A stretch of 38,513 bases of DNA. Source: Amylibacter sp. (GTDB taxonomy: Bacteria; Pseudomonadota; Alphaproteobacteria; Rhodobacterales; Rhodobacteraceae). The position numbers and the translations under genes were made by a program. The first letter of the stretch is position 1, and every line of letters starts with the position of its first letter. Shown piece after piece: positions 22,724 to 32,637 of this stretch. The stretch is from NCBI GenBank assembly GCA_016764475.1, contig JAESRV010000077.1:1-38513 (forward strand), given 5' to 3'. Below the pieces are notes generated by a model, which was not told the origin of the DNA, searched no databases, and saw nothing but the letters and a program-made list of their open reading frames with translations.

Positions 22724-24035
22724 AACGAAGCGCCTCCACCGGGTCGAGCCGCGATGCGCGCCAGGACGGCGGCAGCGTTACCAGTATGGACATGGCAAAA
22801 CCAAAGCCGGCGATGACCATCACCTCGCGCCATTCCACCTTGGCGGGCAGGCGCGCCAACTCATAAACCTCGGCGTCAAACAGACGCTCGCCCGGGTTAA
22901 AGAGCGCGAACACCCACTGAATTACATCCTGAATAGGGTCGATATAGACGGCAAAAAGAATGCCCAGGATCAGCCCGGCCAGCGTGCCAAATCCGCCAAC
23001 CGCCGCCCCGGCCATAATGAACACACGCATGGCCGTACCCCGGCTCGCCCCCATGGTGCGCAAAATAGCAATATCCCGGCTTTTGTTTTTGACCAGCATC
23101 ACCAGGCCAGAAATGATGTTCATCACGGCGATCGCCACAATCAGCAACAGGATCATCCGCATCAGTGTCCGTTCGACCTTTAAGGCCGTAACATAAGTCT
23201 GATTGCGATCTTTCCAGTCATCAATATAGATAGGCACCCCAGCGGCTTCGGCCAACGCCAGACGAACCGGCAGGGTATTAAAGGGGTCATCGACCCGAAT
23301 TTCGATATAGTCTGGCCGTTTATTGCGGCTGAAAAACACTTCGGCCTGGGCCAGCGGCATATAAATAAATGTGCTGTCATATTCGGCCAGCCCCATCTCG
23401 AAAATAGCACCAACACGATAAAGCTTGCCCCGGGGCATGGAGCCAAACGGCGTGGCATTGCTGGAGCTAAAAGATAAAAGCTTCAAATCATCCCCAGCCT
23501 CAATGCCAAATTTCTGGGCCATCTTCGCGCCGATAACAATGGTGTTGCCCCCATTACGCCCGACCCCAAAGGCCTCCATTGAGCCGGAAACCAGCTTGTC
23601 CGTAATCAGGGGAAATTTGCGCAAGACACTGGGCTTGATCCCAAATACCACGGCCAATGAAGCATCCCCGCCGCGATTGGACAAAGCCGCCGCCTGTCCC
23701 ACCACCATGGCGCGCGCGGATTGCACATGTTCAACCCGGGAAAGGCGTTGGCGCAGCGGCTCTATATCCTCTGGCTCAAAGTCCGTGGTTTGGACAAAAA
23801 TATGCCCCTGCGTGCCCAGCATGATTTCAAAAATTTTATCGCGATAGCCATTCATCACCGACATCACGATGATCATTACGGCCACGGCCAGCATAATACC
23901 CAAGAAGGAAATCGTGGTGATCAGCGACACCCCGCCCTCGGCCTTTTTGGCACGCAAATACCGCCAGGCAATAGTGCGCTCTATTGCCGAAAACGGCCCG
24001 GAACCACGAAGGGAAAGAGGCGGGCGTTCACTCAT
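22716..24035 (-). CDS. lolC: Lipoprotein-releasing system membrane subunit LolC/LolE
   Basis: A 439-residue inner-membrane permease of the MacB/FtsX-like type. One span near the N-terminus ([31 protein letters not shown]), a large periplasmic domain of about 220 residues, then three spans ending ...[19 protein letters not shown], the hallmark C-terminus. Many alphaproteobacteria have one such subunit (acting as a homodimer) instead of separate LolC and LolE, and only one is present here. The start at 24035 gives the ATGA overlap with proS; an in-frame start at 24050 adds five residues inside proS and is less likely. It works with LolD encoded immediately downstream. Confidence 0.9.
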   Translation of the reverse strand: MSERPPLSLRGSGPFSAIERTIAWRYLRAKKAEGGVSLITTISFLGIMLAVAVMIIVMSVMNGYRDKIFEIMLGTQGHIFVQTTDFEPEDIEPLRQRLSRVEHVQSARAMVVGQAAALSNRGGDASLAVVFGIKPSVLRKFPLITDKLVSGSMEAFGVGRNGGNTIVIGAKMAQKFGIEAGDDLKLLSFSSSNATPFGSMPRGKLYRVGAIFEMGLAEYDSTFIYMPLAQAEVFFSRNKRPDYIEIRVDDPFNTLPVRLALAEAAGVPIYIDDWKDRNQTYVTALKVERTLMRMILLLIVAIAVMNIISGLVMLVKNKSRDIAILRTMGASRGTAMRVFIMAGAAVGGFGTLAGLILGILFAVYIDPIQDVIQWVFALFNPGERLFDAEVYELARLPAKVEWREVMVIAGFGFAMSILVTLPPSWRASRLDPVEALRYE

Positions 24036-25366
24036 ACAGTGCTCACACACTTTGCGTTCAAAAGGTTCAATGCCGCTTCCAGCGGCAGGGTCTGGCGCTC
24101 GCCCGTGGCGCGTTCTTTTACCTCAACCACACCGTCTTTCAGACCTCGCGGCCCGATGATCAATTGCCAAGGCAGGCCAATCAGGTCCATGCGCGAGAAC
24201 TTGGCCCCGGCGCGGTTCTCGCTGTCATCATAAAGCGGCTCCAGATCGGCCTTCAATAAAGCCTTATAGGCCTCTTCACAGGCCGCATCTGTGGCGTCAT
24301 CGCCCTGACGAAGATTAATCAGGCCAACCTTGAACGGGGCAATAGCCACAGGCCAGATAATGCCGTCCTCATCGTGGCTGGCCTCGATAATGGCCCCGGC
24401 TATGCGGGAGACACCGACCCCATAAGAGCCCATATGAACGGGCTGTTCCTTGCCATCTTTCATCGTCACATTGGCCTTCATCGAGGCAGAGTATTTGGTG
24501 CCAAAGTAAAACACCTGCCCCACTTCGATGCCGCGCGCGCTCAGGCGTTTGTCTTCGGGCACGGCCATAAAGGCCTCTTCGTCGTGCACATCTTCGGTAG
24601 CGGCATAAAGCGCGGTGCGTTCATCCACCATGGCCTGCAAATCACTATCAAAATCAACATCCAGGCCTGGTGCTGGCATATCCACCAGATCCTTGTGGCA
24701 ATAAACCGCCGACTCGCCGGTTTCGGCCAGAATGATAAACTCATGCGATAGATCTCCGCCAATGGGTCCGGTTTCGGCACGCATCGGCACTGCCTTCAGA
24801 CCCATGCGGGCAAAGGTGTTCAAATATGCAATAAACATGCGGTTATAAGACCGGCGCGCTGCGGCCTCATCCACATCAAAGGAATAGGCATCCTTCATCA
24901 AAAATTCACGGCCACGCATCACGCCAAAGCGCGGGCGCACTTCATCACGAAACTTCCATTGCGTGTGATAGAGAATTTTGGGTAATTCCTTATAGGAACG
25001 ACAGTAGGCGCGAAAAATCGCTGTCAGCATTTCCTCATTGGTTGGCCCATACAGCATTTCGCGCTTGTGCCGGTCAGTAATGCGCAACATTTCCTGACCA
25101 TAGGCCTCATAGCGCCCGCTTTCTTTCCACAACTCAGCAGGTTGCAAGGTTGGCATCAGCATTTCCACCGCACCAGCGCGGTTTTGCTCTTCACGCACAA
25201 TCTGTTCAATATTTTGTAAAACCTTGAACCCCAGCGGCAGCCAAGAATAAATGCCCGCCGCCTCCTGATGGATCATACCGGCGCGCAGCATTAAACGATG
25301 CGAGGCGATCTGCGCCTCGGAAGGCGTTTCTTTCAGGGTTGGCAAAAAATATCGGGAAACACGCAT
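24032..25366 (-). CDS. proS: Prolyl-tRNA synthetase, short alphaproteobacterial type
   Basis: A 444-residue class II aminoacyl-tRNA synthetase that charges tRNA(Pro). It starts [19 protein letters not shown] and contains [18 protein letters not shown] (motif 1 region), [30 protein letters not shown] (motif 2) and [16 protein letters not shown] (motif 3). The C-terminal anticodon-binding domain contains PFKVGLINL and [15 protein letters not shown]. It lacks the roughly 180-residue editing insertion of the E. coli enzyme, as usual in alphaproteobacteria, so mischarged Ala would need a separate editing factor. The start at 25366 was chosen by family N-terminus; an upstream in-frame ATG at 25429 adds 21 unrelated residues. 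Confidence 0.95.
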   Translation of the reverse strand: MRVSRYFLPTLKETPSEAQIASHRLMLRAGMIHQEAAGIYSWLPLGFKVLQNIEQIVREEQNRAGAVEMLMPTLQPAELWKESGRYEAYGQEMLRITDRHKREMLYGPTNEEMLTAIFRAYCRSYKELPKILYHTQWKFRDEVRPRFGVMRGREFLMKDAYSFDVDEAAARRSYNRMFIAYLNTFARMGLKAVPMRAETGPIGGDLSHEFIILAETGESAVYCHKDLVDMPAPGLDVDFDSDLQAMVDERTALYAATEDVHDEEAFMAVPEDKRLSARGIEVGQVFYFGTKYSASMKANVTMKDGKEQPVHMGSYGVGVSRIAGAIIEASHDEDGIIWPVAIAPFKVGLINLRQGDDATDAACEEAYKALLKADLEPLYDDSENRAGAKFSRMDLIGLPWQLIIGPRGLKDGVVEVKERATGERQTLPLEAALNLLNAKCVSTV

Positions 25367-25450
25367 TGAAGGGTCCAGTCTGTCACTATTCCAAATGTGA
25401 TAGACTGAGCCGCCTCGCCCTGTCCACAAGAAGGATCAAAGGATAGCACA

Positions 25451-25544
25451 AAAAATATCGGCCAGAGCCGAAGCTCTGGCCGATTAGGAAGGAAACGCCA
25501 TCAAGCATTATCAGCGTGCGAGCAAGCACCACTGAATGAATCGT
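25451..25544 (-). ncRNA. Candidate small RNA in the proS-DUF1467 gap
   Basis: On the minus strand TTGACG (25579-25574) and TATCGC (25556-25551) are 17 bases apart. About 60-90 bases downstream a perfect 12-bp hairpin plus a T6 run closes the unit. The predicted transcript of about 94 nt carries an unpaired C/U-rich stretch (TTTCCTTCC) complementary to Shine-Dalgarno sequences. No convincing ORF with a ribosome-binding site was found inside it. The alternative is that this is only the terminator of the long upstream operon. Confidence 0.35.
25457..25484 (-). terminator. Strong intrinsic terminator before proS
   Basis: ATCGGCCAGAGC and GCTCTGGCCGAT form a perfect 12-bp stem with a TTCG tetraloop in minus-strand orientation, followed by ATTTTTT. 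This is a textbook Rho-independent terminator on the minus strand. It separates the DUF1467 gene and the genes before it from proS, which starts 91 bases further on. Confidence 0.85.
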
Positions 25545-25716
25545 ATATTAGCGATATTTTATGTATGCGCAAGCGTCAAAGCAAAAATAATTCATTTTTT
25601 TCGTATTTCCATCTTTTTTGATGCAAATTTTTTATTACTTACCCGTATTATTGCAATATTTAACCCTTATTTGCACAGTTTTTAGTCTTCTCAAGCGTAT
25701 ATACCAGCCTCTGAAA

Positions 25717-25734
25717 GGCGCACATATGTGCGCC
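25717..25734. repeat. 18-bp perfect palindrome downstream of the DUF1467 gene
   Basis: GGCGCACATATGTGCGCC is fully self-complementary and can fold as a 7-bp stem with an AUAU loop. Weaker outer pairing (AGCCT...AGGCT) surrounds it. It lies 48 bases after the DUF1467 stop; no U run follows. It may be a 3'-end stabilising or termination structure, or a protein site. The rest of the 415-base gap from 25367 to 25781 holds only the terminator and candidate small RNA; the segment 25585-25710 is AT-rich with no feature I can support. Confidence 0.5.
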
Positions 25735-25781
25735 GCATATTCAGATGTGCAGGCTCTGCGTATTCAAAATATCAATAGGAA

Positions 25782-26057
25782 TCAGGGTTTTATAGGCGCG
25801 CCAAACAGCCAGTCAAAAGAAATCAATTGCAGGGCATGCGTGGTAATCACCACATAAACAACAATCCAGAAGATCACAGCCACGCCAGTCGTAATCATAA
25901 ATTTACGCAAGATTTGTGGTTTTACCGGGGCACCCGGCTCCGAGCCATCTTTTACCGTTCCATTTTCCCATTGCCCCTTAATGCCAAAGGGAAGCACCAT
26001 GAAAAGCGATGTCCACCAGACAATAATGAAGGTGACAATACCAGTTGTAATACTCAT
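25782..26057 (-). CDS. DUF1467 small membrane protein
   Basis: A 91-residue inner-membrane protein with two spans (about 4-24 and 54-74) joined by a polar loop containing LPFGIKGQWENG and EPGAPVKPQILRKF. This arrangement identifies the DUF1467 family, found almost only in alphaproteobacteria and often near mce or proS. Function is unknown. The start overlaps the mce stop by 4 bases (ATGA), so it is translationally coupled to mce. Confidence 0.85.
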   Translation of the reverse strand: MSITTGIVTFIIVWWTSLFMVLPFGIKGQWENGTVKDGSEPGAPVKPQILRKFMITTGVAVIFWIVVYVVITTHALQLISFDWLFGAPIKP

Positions 26058-26479
26058 TGTGCGCTCTCCTTCGAGGTTTGCATCAGTTCGACCAAAACCC
26101 CGCCGCTATCCTTTGGATGAACAAAAATGACCGGCGTACCGTGGGCACCAATGCGCGGCTCACCCGTGCCAAGGATGCGCGCGCCCTTGGCCCGCATATC
26201 ATCACGGGCGGCAAAAATATCCTCGACCTCAAAACAGACGTGGTGTTGTCCACCCGCCGGGGATTTGGCCAAAAATGCAATGAGCGGCGATTTTTGCCCC
26301 AACGGCTCGATCAGTTCAATCTGACTGTTTGGCAGATCAACAAATTTCACCCGCACGCCCTGCTCGACCATATCAAAGGCCTTATGGGCCTTGGTCGCAC
26401 CATAAAGGTCGCACCAGACCTTGGCCGCCTTTTCCACATCTGGTGTGGCAATGCCTATATGGTTCAACCGGCCAATCAT
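26054..26479 (-). CDS. mce: Methylmalonyl-CoA epimerase
   Basis: A 141-residue metalloenzyme of the vicinal oxygen chelate fold. It interconverts (R)- and (S)-methylmalonyl-CoA in propionyl-CoA breakdown. Start MIGRLNHIGIATPDVEKA with ligand His7, then GGQHHVCFEV (His79/80) and GGVLVELMQ (Glu131) give the expected metal site. Length is typical. AGGAGAGCGCC precedes the ATG. It starts 10 bases after the RNase J stop and is coupled to the DUF1467 gene by ATGA. The methylmalonyl-CoA mutase partner is not in the window. Confidence 0.93.
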   Translation of the reverse strand: MIGRLNHIGIATPDVEKAAKVWCDLYGATKAHKAFDMVEQGVRVKFVDLPNSQIELIEPLGQKSPLIAFLAKSPAGGQHHVCFEVEDIFAARDDMRAKGARILGTGEPRIGAHGTPVIFVHPKDSGGVLVELMQTSKESAQ

Positions 26480-26488
26480 GGCGCTCTC

Positions 26489-28165
26489 CTATAATGGCAG
26501 GACAATCACATCCACATGGGGGCGTTTGCCCCAAATACGCGGGGCCAAACGGCGCACCGCCTGGCGGACCGCGTTTTCGGTGGCAATTTCATCACCACGA
26601 GAGCGCTTTGGCAAATTTTCAACCGCTTTTTGCGCAGCATCACACAGTGCGTCGATGGTTTTCTCAAACCCCTCTTTGGGCTCGGCCATGCCAAAAAGAT
26701 TAGCCTCGGGGCCAGAATGAATGCGCCCGGCACCATCCACGGCCAGCGCCAGACTGATCACCCCGCCAAAGGCCATTTTCTTACGTTCCCGCAAGGCCCC
26801 GCTATCGGCAGGTGTCAGCACGCTGCCATCGCGATAAATGCGCCCGGCGGGGACTTCATCCACCAGTTCCGCACCCGCTTCGGATAACATAATCATATCG
26901 CCATTGCGCGGGGCAAAGCCGTGCGGTACCTGTAATTCCTGCGCCAGTTTGGCGTGTTCGATCAAATGACGACGCTCGCCATGTACGGGGATGGCGATTT
27001 TGGGGCGCGCCCAGGCATACATCTGGCGCAATTCATCCCGGCAAGGATGGCCGGAGACGTGAATATGGCGCTCTTTTTCGCCAATCACATTCACCCCAGC
27101 GCTGGCCAAAGCATTTTGCAGGGCAAAAATAGACTTCTCATTGCCCGGAATCACCCGCGAGGAGAAAAGCACGCTGTCGCCATTGCCAAGCTTTACAAAA
27201 CGGTGCGATCCGCTGGCAATGCGCGAAAGTGCCGCCCGTGGCTCGCCCTGACTGCCGGTACAAAGATAAAGAACCTCGTTTTTAGGCAGGGCTGCGGCCT
27301 CTTCCTCGTCAATAAAGGGCTTGGCATTGGTAAACAGGCCCACATGACGCGCCGCGCCCATCATGCGATGCATGGATCGCCCGACCAGACACACCGTGCG
27401 ATCATTATGCTCGGCAGCTTCAACCGCCGTTTGCAAACGGGCCACATTCGAGGCAAAGGCAGCCACGGCCACCCGGCCTTTCTGTTCGCCCACCAGCTTG
27501 ATCAGCTCATCACGGACACCGGATTCAGACCCCGCCTCGCCTTCGGTGAAGACATTGGTGGAATCGCAGACCATGGCTAAAATGCCCTCGTCGCCCGCCG
27601 CCATCAGCGTTTTGGAATCCGTGGCCTGCCCGATCAGCGGATCAGGGTCAATTTTCCAATCGCCGGTATGCAGGATCAGTCCCGCCGGGGTGCGGATTAG
27701 CAAAGCATTGGGTTCGGGAATGGAATGGGTCAGCGTGACCATGTCCATTTCAAATGGACCCAGGGAGATATGTCCGCCAAGGGGCACTTCATGTAATTCC
27801 ACTTCGTCCAGCAGACCGGCTTCGCTTAAACGGTCACGTACCAGATACATAGTAAAGGGTGTAGCATAGACCGGCGCACGCAGGTCTGGCCAGAACGCCG
27901 CCAGTGCCCCCATGTGGTCCTCATGGGCGTGGGTCAGGATAATGCCCAGCAAGTCTTTGGCACGTTCCGCAATGAATTGCGGGTCCGGCATAATCACCTC
28001 AACCCCCGGGGTGGTTAAATCGCCAAAACTGACGCCCAGATCAACGATGATCCATTGTTCACGCCCCTCTGGCCCAAAGCCATACAGATTCAAATTCATC
28101 CCGATCTCGCCAGAGCCGCCAAGCGGCACAAAAACAAGACGGTCTTGTTGTTTAGAAGACCTCAA
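26489..28165 (-). CDS. rnj: Ribonuclease J
   Basis: A 558-residue metallo-beta-lactamase/beta-CASP RNase with 5'-3' exonuclease and endonuclease activity in mRNA decay and rRNA maturation. The zinc motif HAHEDHMG covers 79-86, preceded by [17 protein letters not shown] (13-29). Later motifs are [13 protein letters not shown] and the beta-CASP region with HVSGHP. The start is a TTG at 28165, overlapping the coaX stop (TTGA), because the first in-frame ATG would remove the conserved N-terminal motif. GAGG lies 6 bases before this TTG. Cotranscribed with coaX and birA after the nuo genes. Confidence 0.93.
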   Translation of the reverse strand: MRSSKQQDRLVFVPLGGSGEIGMNLNLYGFGPEGREQWIIVDLGVSFGDLTTPGVEVIMPDPQFIAERAKDLLGIILTHAHEDHMGALAAFWPDLRAPVYATPFTMYLVRDRLSEAGLLDEVELHEVPLGGHISLGPFEMDMVTLTHSIPEPNALLIRTPAGLILHTGDWKIDPDPLIGQATDSKTLMAAGDEGILAMVCDSTNVFTEGEAGSESGVRDELIKLVGEQKGRVAVAAFASNVARLQTAVEAAEHNDRTVCLVGRSMHRMMGAARHVGLFTNAKPFIDEEEAAALPKNEVLYLCTGSQGEPRAALSRIASGSHRFVKLGNGDSVLFSSRVIPGNEKSIFALQNALASAGVNVIGEKERHIHVSGHPCRDELRQMYAWARPKIAIPVHGERRHLIEHAKLAQELQVPHGFAPRNGDMIMLSEAGAELVDEVPAGRIYRDGSVLTPADSGALRERKKMAFGGVISLALAVDGAGRIHSGPEANLFGMAEPKEGFEKTIDALCDAAQKAVENLPKRSRGDEIATENAVRQAVRRLAPRIWGKRPHVDVIVLPL

Positions 28166-28938
28166 ACTTTACCTCGATTACGATTAAAAATATCCAGAAG
28201 ACCGCGTACCGTCAGATCGGGGTCAAACCGATCAATGGTTTCCGATGCCCCGGAAAAAAGTGGTGATACCCCGCCCGTGCCAACCACGGTCAGCGGTTCG
28301 TCATATTCATTTTTCATGCGCCGGACCAGTGTATCAATCAGGCCAACATAGCCCCAGAAAATACCGGCCTGCATGGCGCTAACGGTATTTGTGCCAATGG
28401 TTTTTACGGTCTTTTCAATGGCGATACGCGGCAGCTTTGCTGCCGCCTCGTGCAAGGCCTGCAATGCCAAATTCATACCCGGCGCAATGGCCCCGCCCAG
28501 AAACTCACCCTTGGCAGAGATCAGGTCGAACGTGGTCGCCGTGCCAGAATCCACCAGCAACAGGGCCCCCTGAAGAAAAGTGCGCGCCCCCACGGCATTG
28601 ACTAAACGGTCTGCGCCGACTTCGCGTGGATTATCAATCACCGCCACAACGCCAATGTCCAGATCGCTTTCGCCCACCACCATAGGCTCGCATTTCAGAT
28701 AACGCCGCGAAAGATTGCGCATGTGAAACAGCGATTGCGGCACCACGGTGGAAATAATGCAGGCATCAATATCGGCCAGGCTCAGGTTTTCCATGTTCAG
28801 CAATTGGTGCAACCAGACCGCATACTCATCGGCAGTACGCGAGGTCTCGGTGGCGCTACGCCATTGGGCGCGCCATGTCTTGCCATCATGCACTGCAAAC
28901 AGCGCATTGGTATTGCCGCAATCAATCGCCAAAAGCAT
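28162..28938 (-). CDS. coaX: Type III pantothenate kinase
   Basis: A 258-residue kinase for the first step of coenzyme A synthesis. Start [16 protein letters not shown] holds the phosphate-binding Asp6. The middle segment GADRLVNA and [11 protein letters not shown], and the C-terminal TGGVSPLFS, fit the CoaX ASKHA fold. The ATG at 28938 lies two bases after the birA stop, with GGAG inside the birA end. A TTG two codons earlier is less likely. It overlaps the RNase J start. Confidence 0.93.
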   Translation of the reverse strand: MLLAIDCGNTNALFAVHDGKTWRAQWRSATETSRTADEYAVWLHQLLNMENLSLADIDACIISTVVPQSLFHMRNLSRRYLKCEPMVVGESDLDIGVVAVIDNPREVGADRLVNAVGARTFLQGALLLVDSGTATTFDLISAKGEFLGGAIAPGMNLALQALHEAAAKLPRIAIEKTVKTIGTNTVSAMQAGIFWGYVGLIDTLVRRMKNEYDEPLTVVGTGGVSPLFSGASETIDRFDPDLTVRGLLDIFNRNRGKV

Positions 28939-28940
28939 GA

Positions 28941-29681
28941 TCAATTCTCCTGATCAGCAAAGAAAACTTCGCCTGCGCTGATCTCAATGGACCGGCCAGA
29001 GTTTTGACGCAAGACCAAAGCCCCCTCTTTGCTCAGGTCTTCAAAAATGCCGCTCTGTCCGGCACTGGTCCGCAGCATTGCCCCCAGACCATGGGCACGG
29101 GCCAGCCAGGCGGTACGAATGGGCGCAAAGCCCTCCCCCGTCAAGCAGGTGCGCCAGCTTTCAAAACTGGTAATCAATACGTCCAGAACGTCTGTTGTCG
29201 CCGGGGGCTTGCCCCCGGTTTTTAAGTGCTCATGCAAAGCCGTTGCAGGATAGGGCAAGTCGCTCGGGGCGCTCGCCAGATTAATCCCGATGCCCACGGC
29301 CACCCAGTGTCCGCCCGAAGGCACAGACCCGGATTCCAGCAAGATACCGGCGATTTTTGCCCCGCTTTGCAACACATCATTGGGCCATTTTATCGCCAGC
29401 GTCTGCGCGCCATCCAGAAAGGGCGAGAGCGTATCACAAACGGCCAGTGCTGCCGCAAACCCCAAATGCGCCGAGGCGGCCAGCGAGCCATCCCAATGGT
29501 ATAATCCCGTTGCCGCCAGATTGCCTATGGGGCTTTGCCAGACTTTGGCGCGCCGCCCACGCCCGGCGGTTTGCCGATCTGCATGAAGCCACAATGGCCC
29601 CTGCGTTCCCGCAAGAGCCAATCGTTTGGCTTCTTCATTGGTACTGTCCAGTACCGAAAAGTGCGTGATCGGTAGCGTCAC
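28941..29681 (-). CDS. birA: Biotin--[acetyl-CoA carboxylase] ligase, no repressor domain
   Basis: A 246-residue biotin protein ligase that attaches biotin to carboxylase carrier domains. It begins directly with the catalytic domain ([12 protein letters not shown]), so the DNA-binding winged helix of E. coli BirA is absent and it cannot act as the bio repressor. The biotinyl-AMP loop GRGRRAKVW (40-48) and KWPNDVL (98-104) are intact, and a short C-terminal SH3-like domain follows. The start is GTG at 29681, immediately after the nuoN stop (TAG-GTG), which couples it to the nuo operon. Confidence 0.92.
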   Translation of the reverse strand: MTLPITHFSVLDSTNEEAKRLALAGTQGPLWLHADRQTAGRGRRAKVWQSPIGNLAATGLYHWDGSLAASAHLGFAAALAVCDTLSPFLDGAQTLAIKWPNDVLQSGAKIAGILLESGSVPSGGHWVAVGIGINLASAPSDLPYPATALHEHLKTGGKPPATTDVLDVLITSFESWRTCLTGEGFAPIRTAWLARAHGLGAMLRTSAGQSGIFEDLSKEGALVLRQNSGRSIEISAGEVFFADQEN

Positions 29682-31121
29682 CTAAAAGAGACTACCCGCC
29701 GCCGCCCCGGCCCAGCGCGCCAATGCTGGCAGTAACCAGAGTGCACCTGGCAACATAAAGAAGGCTGCGGTGCCTGCGGTTAATGTCAGCACAAAGCCAG
29801 AGGGCACAAAGCTGGGCGCCGGATCGTCAAACCACATGATTTTGACAAGGCGCAGATAATAAAACGCGCCAACGACGCTCAAGACCGCGCCATAAATGGC
29901 CAGCCACAACAAACCGCCATCGACCGCCGCTAGAAAGATATAAAGCTTGCCGAAAAAGCCTGCCATGGGCGGCAGACCAGAAATAGAGAACAACAGTATG
30001 CTAAAGCTGATGGCCAGCCCGCGCCGGTTTTGCGACAGGCCCGCCAGATCATCAATATTTTCCACCATGCCTTCGCTTTGACGCATGGCCAGAATACAGG
30101 CAAACATGCCCAATGTGGTGATCAGATAGAGGCCCATATAGAGCAACAGAGCTTCCATGCCGCGCTCGCTGCCAGCGGCCAGGGCAATCATGGCATAGCC
30201 CATATTGGCAATAGAGGAATAGGCCATCAGGCGCTTGATATTGCGCTGCATAATCGCGCCAAAATAGCCAACCGTCATGGACAGCACGCTAAGCGCCACC
30301 AGCACCTGTTGCCACTGGTCCATCATGTCGGCAAACGGCCCCAACAACAGCCGGGCAATCAGGGTAATTGCCGCCAGCTTGGGTGCCGACGCAAAAAAGG
30401 CCGTCACCGGCGTTGGCGCGCCCTGATAAACATCGGGCGTCCACATATGAAATGGCACCGCAGAGATTTTAAACGCCAGCCCGCTGAGCACAAAAACAAT
30501 GCCGATCACCAGACCGACCGAGGCATCCGCATTGGCCGCTTCGGCAATGCCGGCAAAGCGCGTGGTCCCGGCAAAGCCGTACACCATGGACATGCCATAT
30601 AGAAGAAGGCCCGAGGACAAAGCCCCCAGTACAAAATATTTCAGGCCCGCTTCGGAGGCGCGCAGCGAATTGCGATTAAAAGCTGCCAGCACATAGAGGG
30701 CCAGGCTTTGCAGCTCCAGCCCCACATAAAGCGACAGAAGGTCATTGGCCGAAACCATGATCATCATGCCAATGGTCGCCAGAAGAATCAGGATTGAATA
30801 TTCATATTTGACGATCTTTTCGATCTTCAAAAACCCGGCCCCGATCATCAGAACCAATGCCGCCGACAACAAAATCGCGGTTTTGGCAAAAAGCGCCAGC
30901 TTGTCAAAGATCAGCGCGCCGCCAAACGCTTGCGTGGTTTCTGCACCAGCGGATTTCAGGCCCAAAATGGCTGCGCCGACAAGAACAACGATGCTGATCA
31001 TGTTGATCAGGCCACCGGCGCGCTCGCCGCGTATGGCCCCGCCAACCAGCAAGGCCAGCGCCGTCAGGGTCAGCACCACTTCTGGGCCGATGGATGAGAG
31101 ATTGGACATAAAGGGTGTCAT
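29682..31121 (-). CDS. nuoN: NADH-quinone oxidoreductase subunit N
   Basis: A 479-residue antiporter-like membrane subunit of respiratory complex I, one of the three proton-channel subunits, with about 14 spans. The segment AAFNRNSLRASEAGLKYFVLGALSSGLLLYGMSMVYG and FHMWTPDVYQGAPTPVTAFFASAPKLAA are family hallmarks that include the key charged residues of the channel. The ATG at 31121 was chosen, with AGGA about 9 bases upstream; a GTG directly before it is also possible. It is the last nuo gene and abuts birA. Confidence 0.95.
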   Translation of the reverse strand: MTPFMSNLSSIGPEVVLTLTALALLVGGAIRGERAGGLINMISIVVLVGAAILGLKSAGAETTQAFGGALIFDKLALFAKTAILLSAALVLMIGAGFLKIEKIVKYEYSILILLATIGMMIMVSANDLLSLYVGLELQSLALYVLAAFNRNSLRASEAGLKYFVLGALSSGLLLYGMSMVYGFAGTTRFAGIAEAANADASVGLVIGIVFVLSGLAFKISAVPFHMWTPDVYQGAPTPVTAFFASAPKLAAITLIARLLLGPFADMMDQWQQVLVALSVLSMTVGYFGAIMQRNIKRLMAYSSIANMGYAMIALAAGSERGMEALLLYMGLYLITTLGMFACILAMRQSEGMVENIDDLAGLSQNRRGLAISFSILLFSISGLPPMAGFFGKLYIFLAAVDGGLLWLAIYGAVLSVVGAFYYLRLVKIMWFDDPAPSFVPSGFVLTLTAGTAAFFMLPGALWLLPALARWAGAAAGSLF

Positions 31122-31130
31122 CACGCCGTC

Positions 31131-32636
31131 CTATTGCAGGGCCGGGGCAGCAGCGGCGATGTGCTCGACAAGCGCCTCCACAGCCGGGCCGGTCAGATCA
31201 GTTACAAGTGAGGGCCAAAACCCGAAAAGAATGGTCAGAAATACCAGAGGCACAAAAACAATGACTTCGCGCCGCACCATATCGGTTATATTTTCAAGCT
31301 TCGGATTGGTGATCGAGCCATAGATCACCCGCTTATACAGCGTCAGGGCATAAACCGCCGACAGGATCACCCCAAAGGCCGCACCAAAGGCGATCCAGCT
31401 ATTGACCAGATAGCCACCGGCCATGGTCAGAAACTCACCAATAAAGCCAGACGTGCCCGGCAAGCCGACATTGGCCATGGTGAAAATCATAAATACCGTG
31501 GCAAAAACTGGCATACGCTGTGCCAAACCGCCATAGGCGGCAATCTCGCGGGTGTGCATGCGATCATAAATCACCCCGACTACCAGAAAAAGGGCGGCGG
31601 AAACGAGGCCGTGACTGATCATCTGGAACATAGCGCCCTGAACGCCATAAATATTCATTGAAAAGATGCCTATGGTGACAAAGCCCATATGAGCCACCGA
31701 GGAATAGGCGATCAGCTTTTTCATATCAGTCTGGCGAAATGCCACCAGTGAGGTGTAAATGATGGCAATCACCGAGAGGGTGAAAACAAGCGGCGCAAAC
31801 GTCTGTGAGGCGTCAGGGAACATGGGCAGCGAAAAACGGATAAAGCCGTAGCCACCCATTTTCAGCAAAACCCCCGCCAGAATGACCGAACCGGCGGTTG
31901 GGGCCTGTACGTGAGCATCAGGCAACCAGGTGTGGAACGGCCACATGGGCATTTTCACAGCAAAAGAAGCAAAGAAGCCAAGCCATAGCCAGGTTTGCAT
32001 ACCGACCGGGAAGTTATAATCCAGCAGGGCAACCATATCGGTCGTGCCTGCGGTAAGGATCATCGCCACCACGGCAATCAGCATCAGAACCGAGCCAAGC
32101 AAGGTATAGAGAAAGAATTTAAACGCCGCATAGACGCGATCCGGACCACCCCAGACGCCGATGATCAAAAACATCGGGATCAGGCCAGCTTCAAAGAAAA
32201 TATAGAAAAGCACAATATCGAGGGAGGAAAAGACCCCGATCATCAGGCTTTCGAGGATCAGAAACGCCACCATGTATTCGGTGACACGTTTTTTTACTAC
32301 GCCCCAACTGGCGATAAAGCACAGCGGCATAAGGAATGTGGTCAATATAATCAGCGATAGCGAAATGCCATCGACGCCCAGATGGTAGGACATGCCGGCG
32401 AACCAGTCTGCCTTCTCGACAAACTGAAAGCCCGGGTCGGCCATGTTAAAATCCATCAAAGCCCAGATCGAAAGACCAAAGGTAATCAGGCTGGTAGCCA
32501 GGGCAACACTGGGCGCATTACGATCAATGACGCTGGCATCTTCGCCCCGGGCACTGGCCCGAAACACCACCAGCACCAAGGCCCCGACAAGCGGCAGGAA
32601 TGTAATCAGTGAAAGAATATGAGGCAGAGCGTTCAT
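31131..32636 (-). CDS. nuoM: NADH-quinone oxidoreductase subunit M
   Basis: A 501-residue antiporter-like subunit of complex I with about 14 spans. Visible hallmarks: [41 protein letters not shown] (with the essential Glu), [22 protein letters not shown] and [16 protein letters not shown]. The start at 32636 follows the nuoL stop by one base and has a strong GGAGG site within the nuoL end. The in-frame start at 32690 would add 18 residues inside nuoL and was not used. Confidence 0.95.
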   Translation of the reverse strand: MNALPHILSLITFLPLVGALVLVVFRASARGEDASVIDRNAPSVALATSLITFGLSIWALMDFNMADPGFQFVEKADWFAGMSYHLGVDGISLSLIILTTFLMPLCFIASWGVVKKRVTEYMVAFLILESLMIGVFSSLDIVLFYIFFEAGLIPMFLIIGVWGGPDRVYAAFKFFLYTLLGSVLMLIAVVAMILTAGTTDMVALLDYNFPVGMQTWLWLGFFASFAVKMPMWPFHTWLPDAHVQAPTAGSVILAGVLLKMGGYGFIRFSLPMFPDASQTFAPLVFTLSVIAIIYTSLVAFRQTDMKKLIAYSSVAHMGFVTIGIFSMNIYGVQGAMFQMISHGLVSAALFLVVGVIYDRMHTREIAAYGGLAQRMPVFATVFMIFTMANVGLPGTSGFIGEFLTMAGGYLVNSWIAFGAAFGVILSAVYALTLYKRVIYGSITNPKLENITDMVRREVIVFVPLVFLTILFGFWPSLVTDLTGPAVEALVEHIAAAAPALQ

Positions 32637-32637
32637 A

